Positions 30,059-39,210 of a stretch of DNA of 64,000 bases are shown here, in pieces. Source of the stretch: Opitutus sp. GAS368 (GTDB lineage Bacteria > Verrucomicrobiota > Verrucomicrobiia > Opitutales > Opitutaceae). The stretch's first letter is position 1, and each line of letters starts with the position of its first letter. The notes below the pieces were generated by a model. It worked only from the letters and a program-made list of their open reading frames with translations, had not been told where the DNA came from and did no database searches. The position numbers and the translations under genes are program-made. The stretch covers positions 28,155 through 92,154 of the forward strand of contig CAMCHO010000002.1 of the NCBI GenBank assembly GCA_945874455.1, written 5' to 3'.

Positions 30059-33031
30059 TTGCTGCTCTCCCCGGCCTTTCTGCTGGGGGGCTTTCACCAC
30101 GTAGCCGCTTGGATGCTGCTCGCCGCCCTCTCCGGTCCGGGGGGCAGTGCGGCCGAGCCGACGAGGAATGTCACCGCGGCGCTGACGGGCAGCGTCGCCG
30201 GCACCGTGAGCAACGCCGGCACGAGTAACCTCCTCGAAGGCGCGCACGTCGAACTGCCCACCCTGGGAATCGTGGCGGTCGCGGATCGCACCGGTCGCTT
30301 CATGCTCAATGGTATTCCGGCCGGCCCCCATGAGATCGTCGCCAGCTACACGGGCCTCGATCCCAAGCACGGCACGATCAACGTCACGCTCGGCGAGCGG
30401 GCGATCCGGGACTTCGATTTGACGGCATCTATCTATCGGTTGGGCGCATTTACGGTGAATGGAGAGCGGGAAGGGACCGCCGCCGCCCTCACGGCTCAGC
30501 GTAACGCTGAGAACGTCAAGAATGTCGTCGCGATGGATACCTACGGCAACCTGCCGAACATGAACGCCACCGAATTGGCGATGCGTCTGCCCGGCGTCGC
30601 CGGCATCCCCGGCGATGAGGTGTTCGAAGGCGTTACCATTCGCGGCATGAGCCTCGGCCTCAATACGATCACCATCGACGGAGGCATGATGTCGAGCTTT
30701 CAGGCCATGTCGCGGCAGACGCGGATGACGGCGTTTACCGGGGCCATGTTCGAACAACTTGAGCTGATCAAGGGGCACACGCCTGACCGGGGGGCGGATT
30801 CGCTGGGCGGAACGATTAACTTCAAGACCCGTTCACCGTTGAGCATGAAGGAAAAACGCCGGTTGACTTACGCCCTTTCGGCGCGCTTCGCACCCTCGTT
30901 TACCGAGCAGATTCCGATGCGGCGCGACCATCCCAGCCATCCGCTCCTCAACGCGTCGTACCAGGAGGTGTTTGATGTTCTGGGCGGTGCGCGGAACCTC
31001 GGCGTAGCGGTCAATCTGTTCTACAGTGAGAACGTCTTTGGCAATTTCCGCACCACCCGCGATTTCGAGAACACGCTCACGACGCCCGCGCATCTGTGGG
31101 ACTACCGCACGGAGGACAACTTCAACAACCGTAAACAAGCCAGCCTCAGCACCAAACTCGACTATCGGCTTTCGCCCGGCACCAAGCTCATGCTCAACGT
31201 GATTTACAACGACGCGTTTGAGCCCGCGCGCCGCCGATACACCACGCGAGCTTTCACCAATCAGACGGTGCCCAACGCGACGACCTCTGGCGTCATTCCA
31301 GGCTACACCTCCCGCATCACCCAAGTCCGCCCGGTGGCCGCCTCGCTCATCGATGTGACCTCCACCTTGGCGGAGCGCTTCCAGCGTCTGCGGCATGCCG
31401 ACCTCGGCGCGGAACACACGTTCGGCGCGGTGGCCCTCGACACTGCGGCACTGCTCAGCCGGACCCGTTACAGCATCGGCAACAACGACGGCGCCCTGAT
31501 AAATTGGGTCACGAATATTGGTTGGATTCTCGATCGCACGCAGTCGGATCTCTACCCGCGATTCACGCAAACCGCCGGAGCGGACATCACCAGTCCCCAA
31601 AGCTATCGGCCCGCGCCGACTGCGCTGAGTAGCAACAAAGGTATCCAAAACGAGCATCTGGTGAAGGATCTCCGCGCCAACATCAGCTTCCGACTCCCCA
31701 CTGAGGCGTTGGCTGTTTCATTGAAGACCGGCGGCCAATGGCGCCGGCAAACCGTTACGGATGCGGATGACCGCCGGCGCTGGAACTACACCGGCACCAC
31801 CGCCCTCGCCAACGACCCTGCGCTCATCACGTGGGATGAAAAGAAGACCGGCCGGCGCATTCCCACGTGGGACTTCGCCCAATTCATGCAGGACGGAGAA
31901 CCCGTCACACCGACTCTGTGGCGCGAGGATCTCTACTATGCCCAAGCTCAGAAATACACCCTTTCCCGCAGTGTGACCGAGACGGTCACGGCCGGCTACA
32001 TCATGACGCAGGGCAAAGTGGCCGCCACTGGTTTTCTGGCTGGGGTGCGCCTCGAGACCACTGATACGAGCAGTTATGGTTGGGTTCGCTCCCGCGTTGC
32101 CAGCACCGCAGCCCAGCAGGCGGTGGACCCGATCGGTTCCGCCCAGCGTGACTTTGCCAACAATCGCCGCGAGATCGAGGGTCGTTACACCAAGTCATTT
32201 CCGAGCATTCATCTCAACCGGAACCTCACCCGCAATCTCAAGGCCCGGCTGAGTTGGTCCACGAGTTTCGGCCGGCCCCCGATGACCAACGCCGTGCCCA
32301 ACGAAACCCCGAGCGAGGCGAACCGAACGCTCACCATCAGCAACCCGGCTCTGTTGCCGCAGTCCGCGACGAATGGGGATGCGACCCTCAAATACTATTT
32401 CGAGCCGGCGGGCGCTTTTTCCGTCGGCTGGTTTCACAAGAAAATCACGGACTACATCGTGACCGGGATCAACTCAGGCACCATCGGGACGGGCGTGAAC
32501 AACGGCTACAACGGTGACTACGATGGCTTCACGCTGCTGTCGTCGGCCAATGCCGGCACCGCGTTCGTTCAGGGCTGGGAGTTTAGCTACGTGCAGGCGT
32601 TCAAATTCCTGCCCGGACTGTTGAAGGAGCTGGGTCTTAACGCCAACTACACGCTGCTCAACACCCACGGGAACTTTGGTGGGAATATCAATCTGGGTAA
32701 TGGCCAGATCCCGCGTTTCATTCCGATGACGGGTAACCTCAGCCTCTCGTGGAGACACCGCGCCCTCAGCACCCGGGTGCTCTACAACGTGACGGGTGAT
32801 TACCCCGAGTCCTATGCGATCGCGACGATCGCGCGGAACCGCTTTGTGATGAGACGTGAAATCGTAAACCTCGGTGTGGCCTACGAACTCCGACCCCATT
32901 TAAGCCTGACCTGCGATGTCGCGAACCTCTTCAACGCCCCGCAGAAATTCTATCGCGGCGTTCCCGATCAGTTGGACACCGAGATCATTCAGGGCGCGAC
33001 GCTCACGATTGGCATGCAGGGCCGATTCTAA
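30059..33031 (+). CDS. TonB-dependent receptor with CarboxypepD_reg-like domain
   Basis: GSVAGTVSNAGTSNLLEGAHVELPTLGIVAVADRTGRFMLNGIPAGPHEIVASYTG; plug and barrel; terminal QGRF. Start uncertain (TTG 30059 or ATG 30113). Confidence 0.85.
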   Translation: MLLSPAFLLGGFHHVAAWMLLAALSGPGGSAAEPTRNVTAALTGSVAGTVSNAGTSNLLEGAHVELPTLGIVAVADRTGRFMLNGIPAGPHEIVASYTGLDPKHGTINVTLGERAIRDFDLTASIYRLGAFTVNGEREGTAAALTAQRNAENVKNVVAMDTYGNLPNMNATELAMRLPGVAGIPGDEVFEGVTIRGMSLGLNTITIDGGMMSSFQAMSRQTRMTAFTGAMFEQLELIKGHTPDRGADSLGGTINFKTRSPLSMKEKRRLTYALSARFAPSFTEQIPMRRDHPSHPLLNASYQEVFDVLGGARNLGVAVNLFYSENVFGNFRTTRDFENTLTTPAHLWDYRTEDNFNNRKQASLSTKLDYRLSPGTKLMLNVIYNDAFEPARRRYTTRAFTNQTVPNATTSGVIPGYTSRITQVRPVAASLIDVTSTLAERFQRLRHADLGAEHTFGAVALDTAALLSRTRYSIGNNDGALINWVTNIGWILDRTQSDLYPRFTQTAGADITSPQSYRPAPTALSSNKGIQNEHLVKDLRANISFRLPTEALAVSLKTGGQWRRQTVTDADDRRRWNYTGTTALANDPALITWDEKKTGRRIPTWDFAQFMQDGEPVTPTLWREDLYYAQAQKYTLSRSVTETVTAGYIMTQGKVAATGFLAGVRLETTDTSSYGWVRSRVASTAAQQAVDPIGSAQRDFANNRREIEGRYTKSFPSIHLNRNLTRNLKARLSWSTSFGRPPMTNAVPNETPSEANRTLTISNPALLPQSATNGDATLKYYFEPAGAFSVGWFHKKITDYIVTGINSGTIGTGVNNGYNGDYDGFTLLSSANAGTAFVQGWEFSYVQAFKFLPGLLKELGLNANYTLLNTHGNFGGNINLGNGQIPRFIPMTGNLSLSWRHRALSTRVLYNVTGDYPESYAIATIARNRFVMRREIVNLGVAYELRPHLSLTCDVANLFNAPQKFYRGVPDQLDTEIIQGATLTIGMQGRF

Positions 33032-33279
33032 GGCGGCCTCTATGCGGCGGCTGCGATCGACCCGCCCGTTGGTGGTCTGTTTCATTCCTGCTACGAAACG
33101 TTGAGTTTTCGCGAGGGAGCGCGCACGGCGATTTCCACGTGAACCTCCAGTGTCGCGTCCCGTGCGATTCAGAAAAATGCGTGAAACTCAGCAACGGCCG
33201 ACGCGCGGCCACGTCCGGCTCGACGCCACTCCACTTCGCTGCCCACCTTGCGACCACGGTTTCATTTCCCGAAAAAATT

Positions 33280-34227
33280 ATGTCCACCCCATCGTCTCCG
33301 ATTCCCTCGCTCGCCCCGCTCTCTCGGCGCCGCTTCCTCGCCGCCGCCGCTGCCGTCCCTGCGGCCCTCGCTTTCGCCTCCCTCGCCGGCCGCGCCCAAT
33401 CGGCCTCGGCTGCCACCGCGCTGACGGCGAAGCCGACCAAGCCGAAAAAATATCCCATCGGCATCGAGCTCTACGCCGTCCGTGGCGAACTCGCGAAGGA
33501 TCTCCCCAAGACGCTCCAGACCGTCGCCAAGCTCGGCTACGAGTGCGTCGAGTTCTACTCGCCGTATTTCGGGTGGACGTTTCCGTTCGCCAAAGATGTT
33601 CGCCGGCAGCTCGAGGATCTCGGGCTGCGCTGCTACTCGACGCACAATAGTTTCGCGTCGTTCACGCCCGGCGAGACGATGGGCCGCGCGATCGAGCTCA
33701 ACCAAATTCTTGGCGCGAAAACCCTCGTGCTCGCGAGCGCCCCCCGCACCGCTGTCGGTGCCGAGGGTTGGAAAAAACTCGCCGGCGATCTCGCCACCGC
33801 CACGGCGGAACTCGTGAAGCACGGCCTCTCTGCCGGTTTCCATAATCACGCCAGCGAGTGGAAAAAAATCGAGGGTGAGGCTCGCATCATGGACTTGCTC
33901 GCGGCCGGCACGCCGCAGGACTTTGTACTCCAGTTCGACGTCGGTACCTGCATCGAGGCCGGTGCCGATCCCATCGCCTGGATCAAGGCCCACCCCGGCC
34001 GTATCCAGAGCGTTCATCTCAAGGACTGGGCGCCGGGCACGCGCGCCGAGGAAAAAGGTTTCCGCGTCCTCTTCGGCGAGGGCGTCACGCCGTGGAAAGA
34101 AATCCTCGCCACGGTCGAGTCGGTCGGCGGTGTGGAGTTTTATCTGATGGAGCAGGAAGGCAGCCGCTACTCCGAGTTCGAGACCGCTGAGCGCTGTCTC
34201 GCCACGTGGAAAAAAATGCGCGCCTGA
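33280..34227 (+). CDS. Sugar phosphate isomerase/epimerase (TIM barrel), exported
   Basis: SRRRFLAAAAAVPAALAFASLAG leader; IGIELYAVRGELAKDLPKTLQTVAKLGYECVEFY; FHNHASEWKK; QFDVGTCIEAG; SVHLKDW. Confidence 0.87.
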   Translation: MSTPSSPIPSLAPLSRRRFLAAAAAVPAALAFASLAGRAQSASAATALTAKPTKPKKYPIGIELYAVRGELAKDLPKTLQTVAKLGYECVEFYSPYFGWTFPFAKDVRRQLEDLGLRCYSTHNSFASFTPGETMGRAIELNQILGAKTLVLASAPRTAVGAEGWKKLAGDLATATAELVKHGLSAGFHNHASEWKKIEGEARIMDLLAAGTPQDFVLQFDVGTCIEAGADPIAWIKAHPGRIQSVHLKDWAPGTRAEEKGFRVLFGEGVTPWKEILATVESVGGVEFYLMEQEGSRYSEFETAERCLATWKKMRA

Positions 34228-34405
34228 TCGCGCGCCACTCGCTCGTTCGCGCCGCGTCCTCAAAAACGCGGCGTATTTTTTTCCTCCCTGCATCGTTCCG
34301 CCCAAGCGTAGTGGCCTTGAAGGCCCAGGGATATTTTGGCTGGGCACCGTTTGGATCGAAACGTGAGTCGCACTCCGCATTGGGGTTTCGTGGCCCCTCG
34401 TTGTT

Positions 34406-34642
34406 TCAGTGAGTTGATTGCTTTTTTGGAGCGGGAAGATCGTCGCCTTCGACGGCGACGCCGGCGGGGCCTCGCTCGTCTTGCAGGATCACTCCGATGA
34501 ATTCGCGCTTGAGCGACACGTGCACGACGTGACGGCCCTCGCGATCGACGCCGATGCTGCGCGCTGGCGTGAACCGTGTGTCGATCGCGATTGGGTAGAG
34601 CGTCTTGAAACCGTCGGGCTCCTGCTTGCCGCCGAATGACGC
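34406..34642 (-). pseudogene. Orphan 3' fragment of a decayed gene
   Basis: Minus-frame reads (*)LASFGGKQEPDGFKTLYPIAIDTRFTPARSIGVDREGRHVVHVSLKREFIGVILQDERGPAGVAVEGDDLPAPKKQSTH*; in-frame stop immediately upstream, no start. Confidence 0.55.
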
Positions 34643-34690
34643 GAGCTATTTTCCGGCGCGCTCGCAGCGATGGAGGGTGTCGCTGGCTTA

Positions 34691-34810
34691 TCCCAACGTC
34701 TTTTGAACTCTGGAATTTTCGGTAGCTGCGAGCGCCAGCGAGTGGTGATCCGTCCACGCGCTGGCGCTCGCGGCTACCGGGCGCCTCACAGTCTGAATCT
34801 TTGGGGCGAT
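34691..34810. repeat. 120-bp palindromic repeat, copy 1
   Basis: TCCCAACGTC.TTTGAAC…GGTAGC.GCGAGCGCCAGCG…CGCTGGCGCTCGCGGCTAC…TTGGGGCGAT; near-identical to 38998-39117. Confidence 0.9.
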
Positions 34811-35089
34811 GGGGATCAGCCGTCGATGACGTCGAGGTCGCCGTTGGGTGGGACGTGCCTCGCGCGCATACGGAGGATACGTTTGCCCCCGCCGGGTTTT
34901 TGGCGATCTCGCCCTTGGCGTTTTTAAATTTTAGAAATCGTGAAATCGTGAATTCTGGCAGCGGTCATTTGGCCCCTCGGAATTTCAAACCAGCGATCAC
35001 TCACCTCTGAAGGGCCTTTGAGCGCATGGCTCAAAATCGGAAATTACAGAGGCGCGATGACCGATGCGCGATTTCAAGATTCGGGGTCT

Positions 35090-35977
35090 TCAAGCGTGGC
35101 GTCCCTTGAACGTGAGTTCGGCGACGCCGCTTTTGTCGAGATGGCCGAGGTTGAGTGCGACCAGCTTGTCGAACTGCTGTTTCGTCGCGCCGGCGAGTGG
35201 CAGATTGAGGCCGGCTTGGGCCCCGAGAATCCACGCGATGGTGGAATCCTTGGCCGCGTGCGCGCCGGAGAAATAGCAATCGTGTGCGCGGTTTTGCATA
35301 TCCTCGCCATCGGTCTTGAGGACCTGCGAGTTGGCGCCGGTTTGGAGGAAAACCTCGCGCAGCATGTCGAGGTTGAGCCCGAGCGCGGCACCGAGGCCGA
35401 GGCCTTCGGCGAGGGCGCAGGTGTTGATGTTCATGACCATGTTGACGAGCGCCTTCACCTGCGCGGCTTGGCCGGTGCCGCCGATGTGGCGTAGCGCGCT
35501 GCTCAGTTTTTCGAGGATGGGCTTCACCCGGGCAAACGTCGCGGCGTCGCCGCCGCACATGAGATAGAGCGTGCCGGCGCGCGCCTGCGGGATCGACGAG
35601 GCCATGCAGCCTTCGAGGGTCACCGCGCCGACCGATTGCGCGCGGCGCTCGACTTCGACATGCGTGGCAGGCGTGAGCGTGGCGCAGTTGACGAAGGTCT
35701 TGCCGCTGGCACCCACGAGGAGGGAATCGCCTTTTTCGGCAAACACGCCGAGCTGCGAGGCATCGTCGGTGACGACCGTGAAGATGACGTCGGCGGCCGC
35801 CGTGACTTCGGCCAGCGTGCGTACGCTCGTCGCGCCGATCTCGGCGGCGAGGGCGTCCGCGGACGGTGCGTGGACATCGTGGACGGCGGTGACGGCGTAG
35901 CCGCAATCTTTGAGGCGGCGAGCCATGTTGGCTCCCATGCGGCCGACTCCAACAAAGGCGATGCGTTCAGAATTCAT
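35090..35977 (-). CDS. NAD(P)-dependent beta-hydroxyacid dehydrogenase (3-hydroxyisobutyrate dehydrogenase-like)
   Basis: IAFVGVGRMGANMARRLKDCGYAVTAVHD; TLEGCMASSIPQARAGTLYLMCGGD; GTGQAAQVKALVNMVMNIN. Confidence 0.9.
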   Translation of the reverse strand: MNSERIAFVGVGRMGANMARRLKDCGYAVTAVHDVHAPSADALAAEIGATSVRTLAEVTAAADVIFTVVTDDASQLGVFAEKGDSLLVGASGKTFVNCATLTPATHVEVERRAQSVGAVTLEGCMASSIPQARAGTLYLMCGGDAATFARVKPILEKLSSALRHIGGTGQAAQVKALVNMVMNINTCALAEGLGLGAALGLNLDMLREVFLQTGANSQVLKTDGEDMQNRAHDCYFSGAHAAKDSTIAWILGAQAGLNLPLAGATKQQFDKLVALNLGHLDKSGVAELTFKGRHA

Positions 35978-36242
35978 GTGAGGGAAATAATGGGAAAAAC
36001 GTCAGGGCACTGCTTGCCAGGGCCCGGGATGAAAACGAAAAACGGGCTGCGGCAAGCAGCGGGCCTACGCGTACCCGGCATGGGCATGAACTCAACATAA
36101 GAAACGAAATGTTCAGAAACAGTGACAATAACCGTAGCGAAGGACAATGCGGGTGTCGCGAGGCACTCAGCACGAAAGAAGTCTGGAGTAAAGGCACGAC
36201 CGTAGGAGCACGAACATGCGAACATGAAACCGGCGCAGCCCC

Positions 36243-36353
36243 TTCAATCTGGAGCGCGATCTCCCCGAGGAACAGAACTTGATTGCGGCGGAGCCTGAAA
36301 TCGTGGCTCGCCTGCAGATGGAGCGGGTCCGGATTCGCGCCGGCCAGCGCTGA
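36243..36353 (+). pseudogene. Sulfatase-like C-terminal remnant
   Basis: In-frame FNLERDLPEEQNLIAAEPEIVARLQMERVRIRAGQR* resembles sulfatase C-termini (LYNLxxDPxExxNLAxxxPEVVARL); no upstream frame. Confidence 0.4.
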
Positions 36354-36444
36354 CGCCGAATACTCGCCTAGGACAACGCCTGCGGCGGCTGAGCGGCCCT
36401 CGTGACGCGTGGTGGGATCCGCCGTCTGCCATCTTCCCCGCGAT

Positions 36445-36855
36445 TTACTTGAGCTGGAGCAAATCCCACTGGTTGCCGTAGAGATCGCGGAAGACCGCGA
36501 CGGTGCCGTAGTCCTCCTCACGCGGCGCTTCGAGAAACTCGACCCCGCGCTCTCGGAAGGCGCGGTGGTCGCGGTGGAAATCGTCGGTGTGGAGAAAGAG
36601 AAAGACGCGCCCACCGGTCTGGTTGCCCACGGCGGCGAGTTCGGCGGCGTTCTTCGCCTTCGCGAGCAAGAGCTGGCACGCGCCCGCGCTGTCGGCGCCC
36701 GGCGGCGCGACGAGCACCCAGCGTTTGTCGGGCTGCGACGCGGTGGGCTGGGCGCGGTCTTCGACGAGCCGAAACCCGAGGGCGCCGGTGTAGTAGGCGA
36801 GGGCCTCATCGTAATCGCGGACGACGAGGGAAACGGTGGCGATGGATTGGCTCAT
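36445..36855 (-). CDS. VOC family protein (glyoxalase-like)
   Basis: VSLVVRDYDEALAYYTGALGFRLVED…VFRDLYGNQWDLLQ. Confidence 0.9.
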   Translation of the reverse strand: MSQSIATVSLVVRDYDEALAYYTGALGFRLVEDRAQPTASQPDKRWVLVAPPGADSAGACQLLLAKAKNAAELAAVGNQTGGRVFLFLHTDDFHRDHRAFRERGVEFLEAPREEDYGTVAVFRDLYGNQWDLLQLK

Positions 36856-37020
36856 GACCCACGCTGCACCAGCCGGTCACTGGGCTGCAATCGACGATCG
36901 CGAAATTTCCGCAGCTTTGGGTGGACACGACGGGACGTTTTCCGGATGAACTATCCGGTTCCGTTTACTTCAGTTGTTCCCCGTTCTCCCAGTCTCTCAT
37001 CGCTCAGTCCATTATTCCCC

Positions 37021-38160
37021 ATGTCCACCTCCCGCCGCCTCGCCCTCGCATTCTGTGCTTTCGCCTCCCTCGCCGCCGCCCATCCGGACGACGCGCCGGC
37101 TTCGACCGTTCGCAAAGTCGCAGCTGCGCCAATCCCCGCCGGCCCCCTCGGCTCGGGTCAGTGGAAATTTCAGGTCGAGAGCGGTTGGGCCAAGATTCCT
37201 TCGCCAGCGACGCTCGGTCCTACCCACGGCGGCGTGGTGGTGGATCGTGCGGGCCTGATTTATGTCAGCACCGACGGTCCTTCGGGTATCCTTGTCTTCA
37301 AGCCGGACGGCAACATGGCCCGCACCATCGCCCCGGAGTTCAGCGGTATTCACGGCCTGATGCTCCGCGATGAGGGTGGTAAGCAATTTATCTACGCGGC
37401 GCACGTGAAGGGTAATCAGGTCGTCAAGCTGGGGCTCGATGGAAAACTCGAGTGGAAGATTGCCTGTCCCACGCAAAGCGGTCTCTACCCTGCACTCGAG
37501 GCCTGGAAGCCCAATGCCAAGACGCCCAACGCCAAGCCCGGCGCTACGGTGGTGGGCCACGATGGCCGGACCTATGTCGTCGACGGTTACAGGCCCACGG
37601 CAATCACAGTGGGACCCGACGGGCGGATCTACGTCGCGGATGGTTACGGTGCGAGCGTGATCCATGAGTATTCGGCTGACCGGAAATGGACACGCGTGAT
37701 CGGCTCGAAGGGCACCGGCGAAGGCCAGTTTGCCACCTGCCATGGTATCACGTTGGATACCCGTTACGGCGCGCCGCGACTCCTCGTGGCCGACCGCGCG
37801 AACAAGCGTCTCGTGCACCTCGATCTCGACGGCAAATGGCTGGGCGTGCTCACGACGGATCTGCGTCTGCCCTGCGCCATTTCGATCTTTGGTGAATTTG
37901 CCGCCGTGGCCGAACTGCAAGGCCGCGTGGTCATCACTGACAAGACCGGCAAGATCGTCTCCACGCTCGGCGACAATCCTGATCAAAAACAATGGGCGGC
38001 GTTCAAGCTGGCGCCCGAGTTCTGGCAGGATGGCATTTTTATCGCGCCGCACGGCCTGTCGTTTGACGCCGCGGGCAATCTTTTCGTGCAGGATTGGAAT
38101 GCCACCGGACGCCTCACGAAGCTGCGTCGCGAAGGCAAGGGCCTCGCGCTGGCACCGTGA
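37021..38160 (+). CDS. Secreted NHL/6-bladed beta-propeller protein
   Basis: GPDGRIYVADGYGASVIHEYSADRKWTRVIGSKGTGEGQFATCHGITLD; signal peptide. Confidence 0.82.
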   Translation: MSTSRRLALAFCAFASLAAAHPDDAPASTVRKVAAAPIPAGPLGSGQWKFQVESGWAKIPSPATLGPTHGGVVVDRAGLIYVSTDGPSGILVFKPDGNMARTIAPEFSGIHGLMLRDEGGKQFIYAAHVKGNQVVKLGLDGKLEWKIACPTQSGLYPALEAWKPNAKTPNAKPGATVVGHDGRTYVVDGYRPTAITVGPDGRIYVADGYGASVIHEYSADRKWTRVIGSKGTGEGQFATCHGITLDTRYGAPRLLVADRANKRLVHLDLDGKWLGVLTTDLRLPCAISIFGEFAAVAELQGRVVITDKTGKIVSTLGDNPDQKQWAAFKLAPEFWQDGIFIAPHGLSFDAAGNLFVQDWNATGRLTKLRREGKGLALAP

Positions 38161-38440
38161 TGCCGTCGCGCTTGCGCCGGCACTGCGCTCAAGGTCGGCG
38201 CAGTGTTTTCCGCCGGGAAACTCGCGAGATTCGCTCAATGGGATGCACGGATTCGCGAGCCTTTAGTTTCAATCGGTGACCCTCTTTCCGTCCTTGTCCA
38301 GGCCCATGGATCATACCGACCAGATCCGTGGGCGCCTCGAGAGCGGCATGCCGTTTACGCGACCCGAGCTGAACGTGATGCAGAGGGCAGATTCGCGCTC
38401 GGCTGAAGCCGCGGGATGAACTCACGATGTGGAGTGCGAT

Positions 38441-38734
38441 CTGCTGCTGCACCGCGGCAGCTATGCGGTCGCGGGTACGCTCGTCGATCCACGCCTGCGG
38501 GTCTTCACTGGTGCCGCGCTCGTCGCTGAAAACGATAACTGAAGTGCGGTCGGCGCCGAGGCTGCGGTCACGGCGCAAGCGGCGCGGGACACCGGAGCCT
38601 TTGCGCTCGCGAACGGCAGCAAAGACGCGGCGCTGATTCTGACTTTGGCGCCTGGGGCCTACACGGCCCAAGTCAGCGGCGCCGACGGGACCAGCACCGG
38701 CGTCGCGTTGATCGAGGTGTACGAAGTGCCCTGA
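38441..38734 (+). pseudogene. C-terminal domain remnant of a large secreted protein
   Basis: One frame reads LLLHRGSYAVAGTLVDPRLRVFTGAALVAENDN*SAVGAEAAVTAQAARDTGAFALANGSKDAALILTLAPGAYTAQVSGADGTSTGVALIEVYEVP*, broken by a TGA at 38540-38542 where the family normally has AENDNW. Confidence 0.7.
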
Positions 38735-38997
38735 GGCCAAACTCCATTGTCTACGCTGATTTCTCATTTATAGTCCGGCTAGCAAACGGGATGAGGAGTT
38801 GAACCGCTGATTTTCGTTCATTTATCGGTCTCGGAAGATTCACCTGATCGGCGAATCAAACCAGCGACGCAGCAGGGTTTTCTCTGCGTGCCGGTATCGT
38901 CTCTGCGGTGCAAATGGACCGGCGTGGAGCGACTAGCGTGGAGCGAATAAACGGAGAGGGCACCGCAGAGACAGGAGAATCCGACGCAGAGGAGTAA

Positions 38998-39117
38998 TCC
39001 CAACGTCCTTTGAACCCTGGACTTTTCGGTAGCCGCGAGCGCCAGCGAGTGGACGATTCACCACTCGCTGGCGCTCGCGGCTACGGGGCAAATCACAATC
39101 TGAAGCTTTGGGGCGAT
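38998..39117. repeat. 120-bp palindromic repeat, copy 2
   Basis: Same length and order of motifs as 34691-34810. Confidence 0.9.
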
Positions 39118-39124
39118 TGCTATG

Positions 39125-39183
39125 ACCACTCGCTGGCGCTCGCGGCTACGCGGCAAATCACAGTCTGAAACTGTTGGGCGATT
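39125..39183. repeat. Partial right-half copy of the 120-bp palindromic repeat
   Basis: CCACTCGCTGGCGCTCGCGGCTACGCGGCAAATCACAGTCTGAAACTGTTGGGCGAT repeats the right half of copy 2. Confidence 0.85.
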
Positions 39184-39210
39184 GATATTAGCCATCTGCG
39201 CTGCGGGCTC

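Noticed and set aside
30048-30104. ATG at 30048 as the start of the second TonB receptor
   Set aside because: That frame terminates after ~18 codons; the receptor frame is open from 30059 (TTG) or 30113 (ATG).
36409-37020. N-terminal 204 residues of the 583-aa ORF upstream of the propeller
   Set aside because: Overlaps the VOC gene in antisense; the real start is ATG 37021 with a signal peptide.
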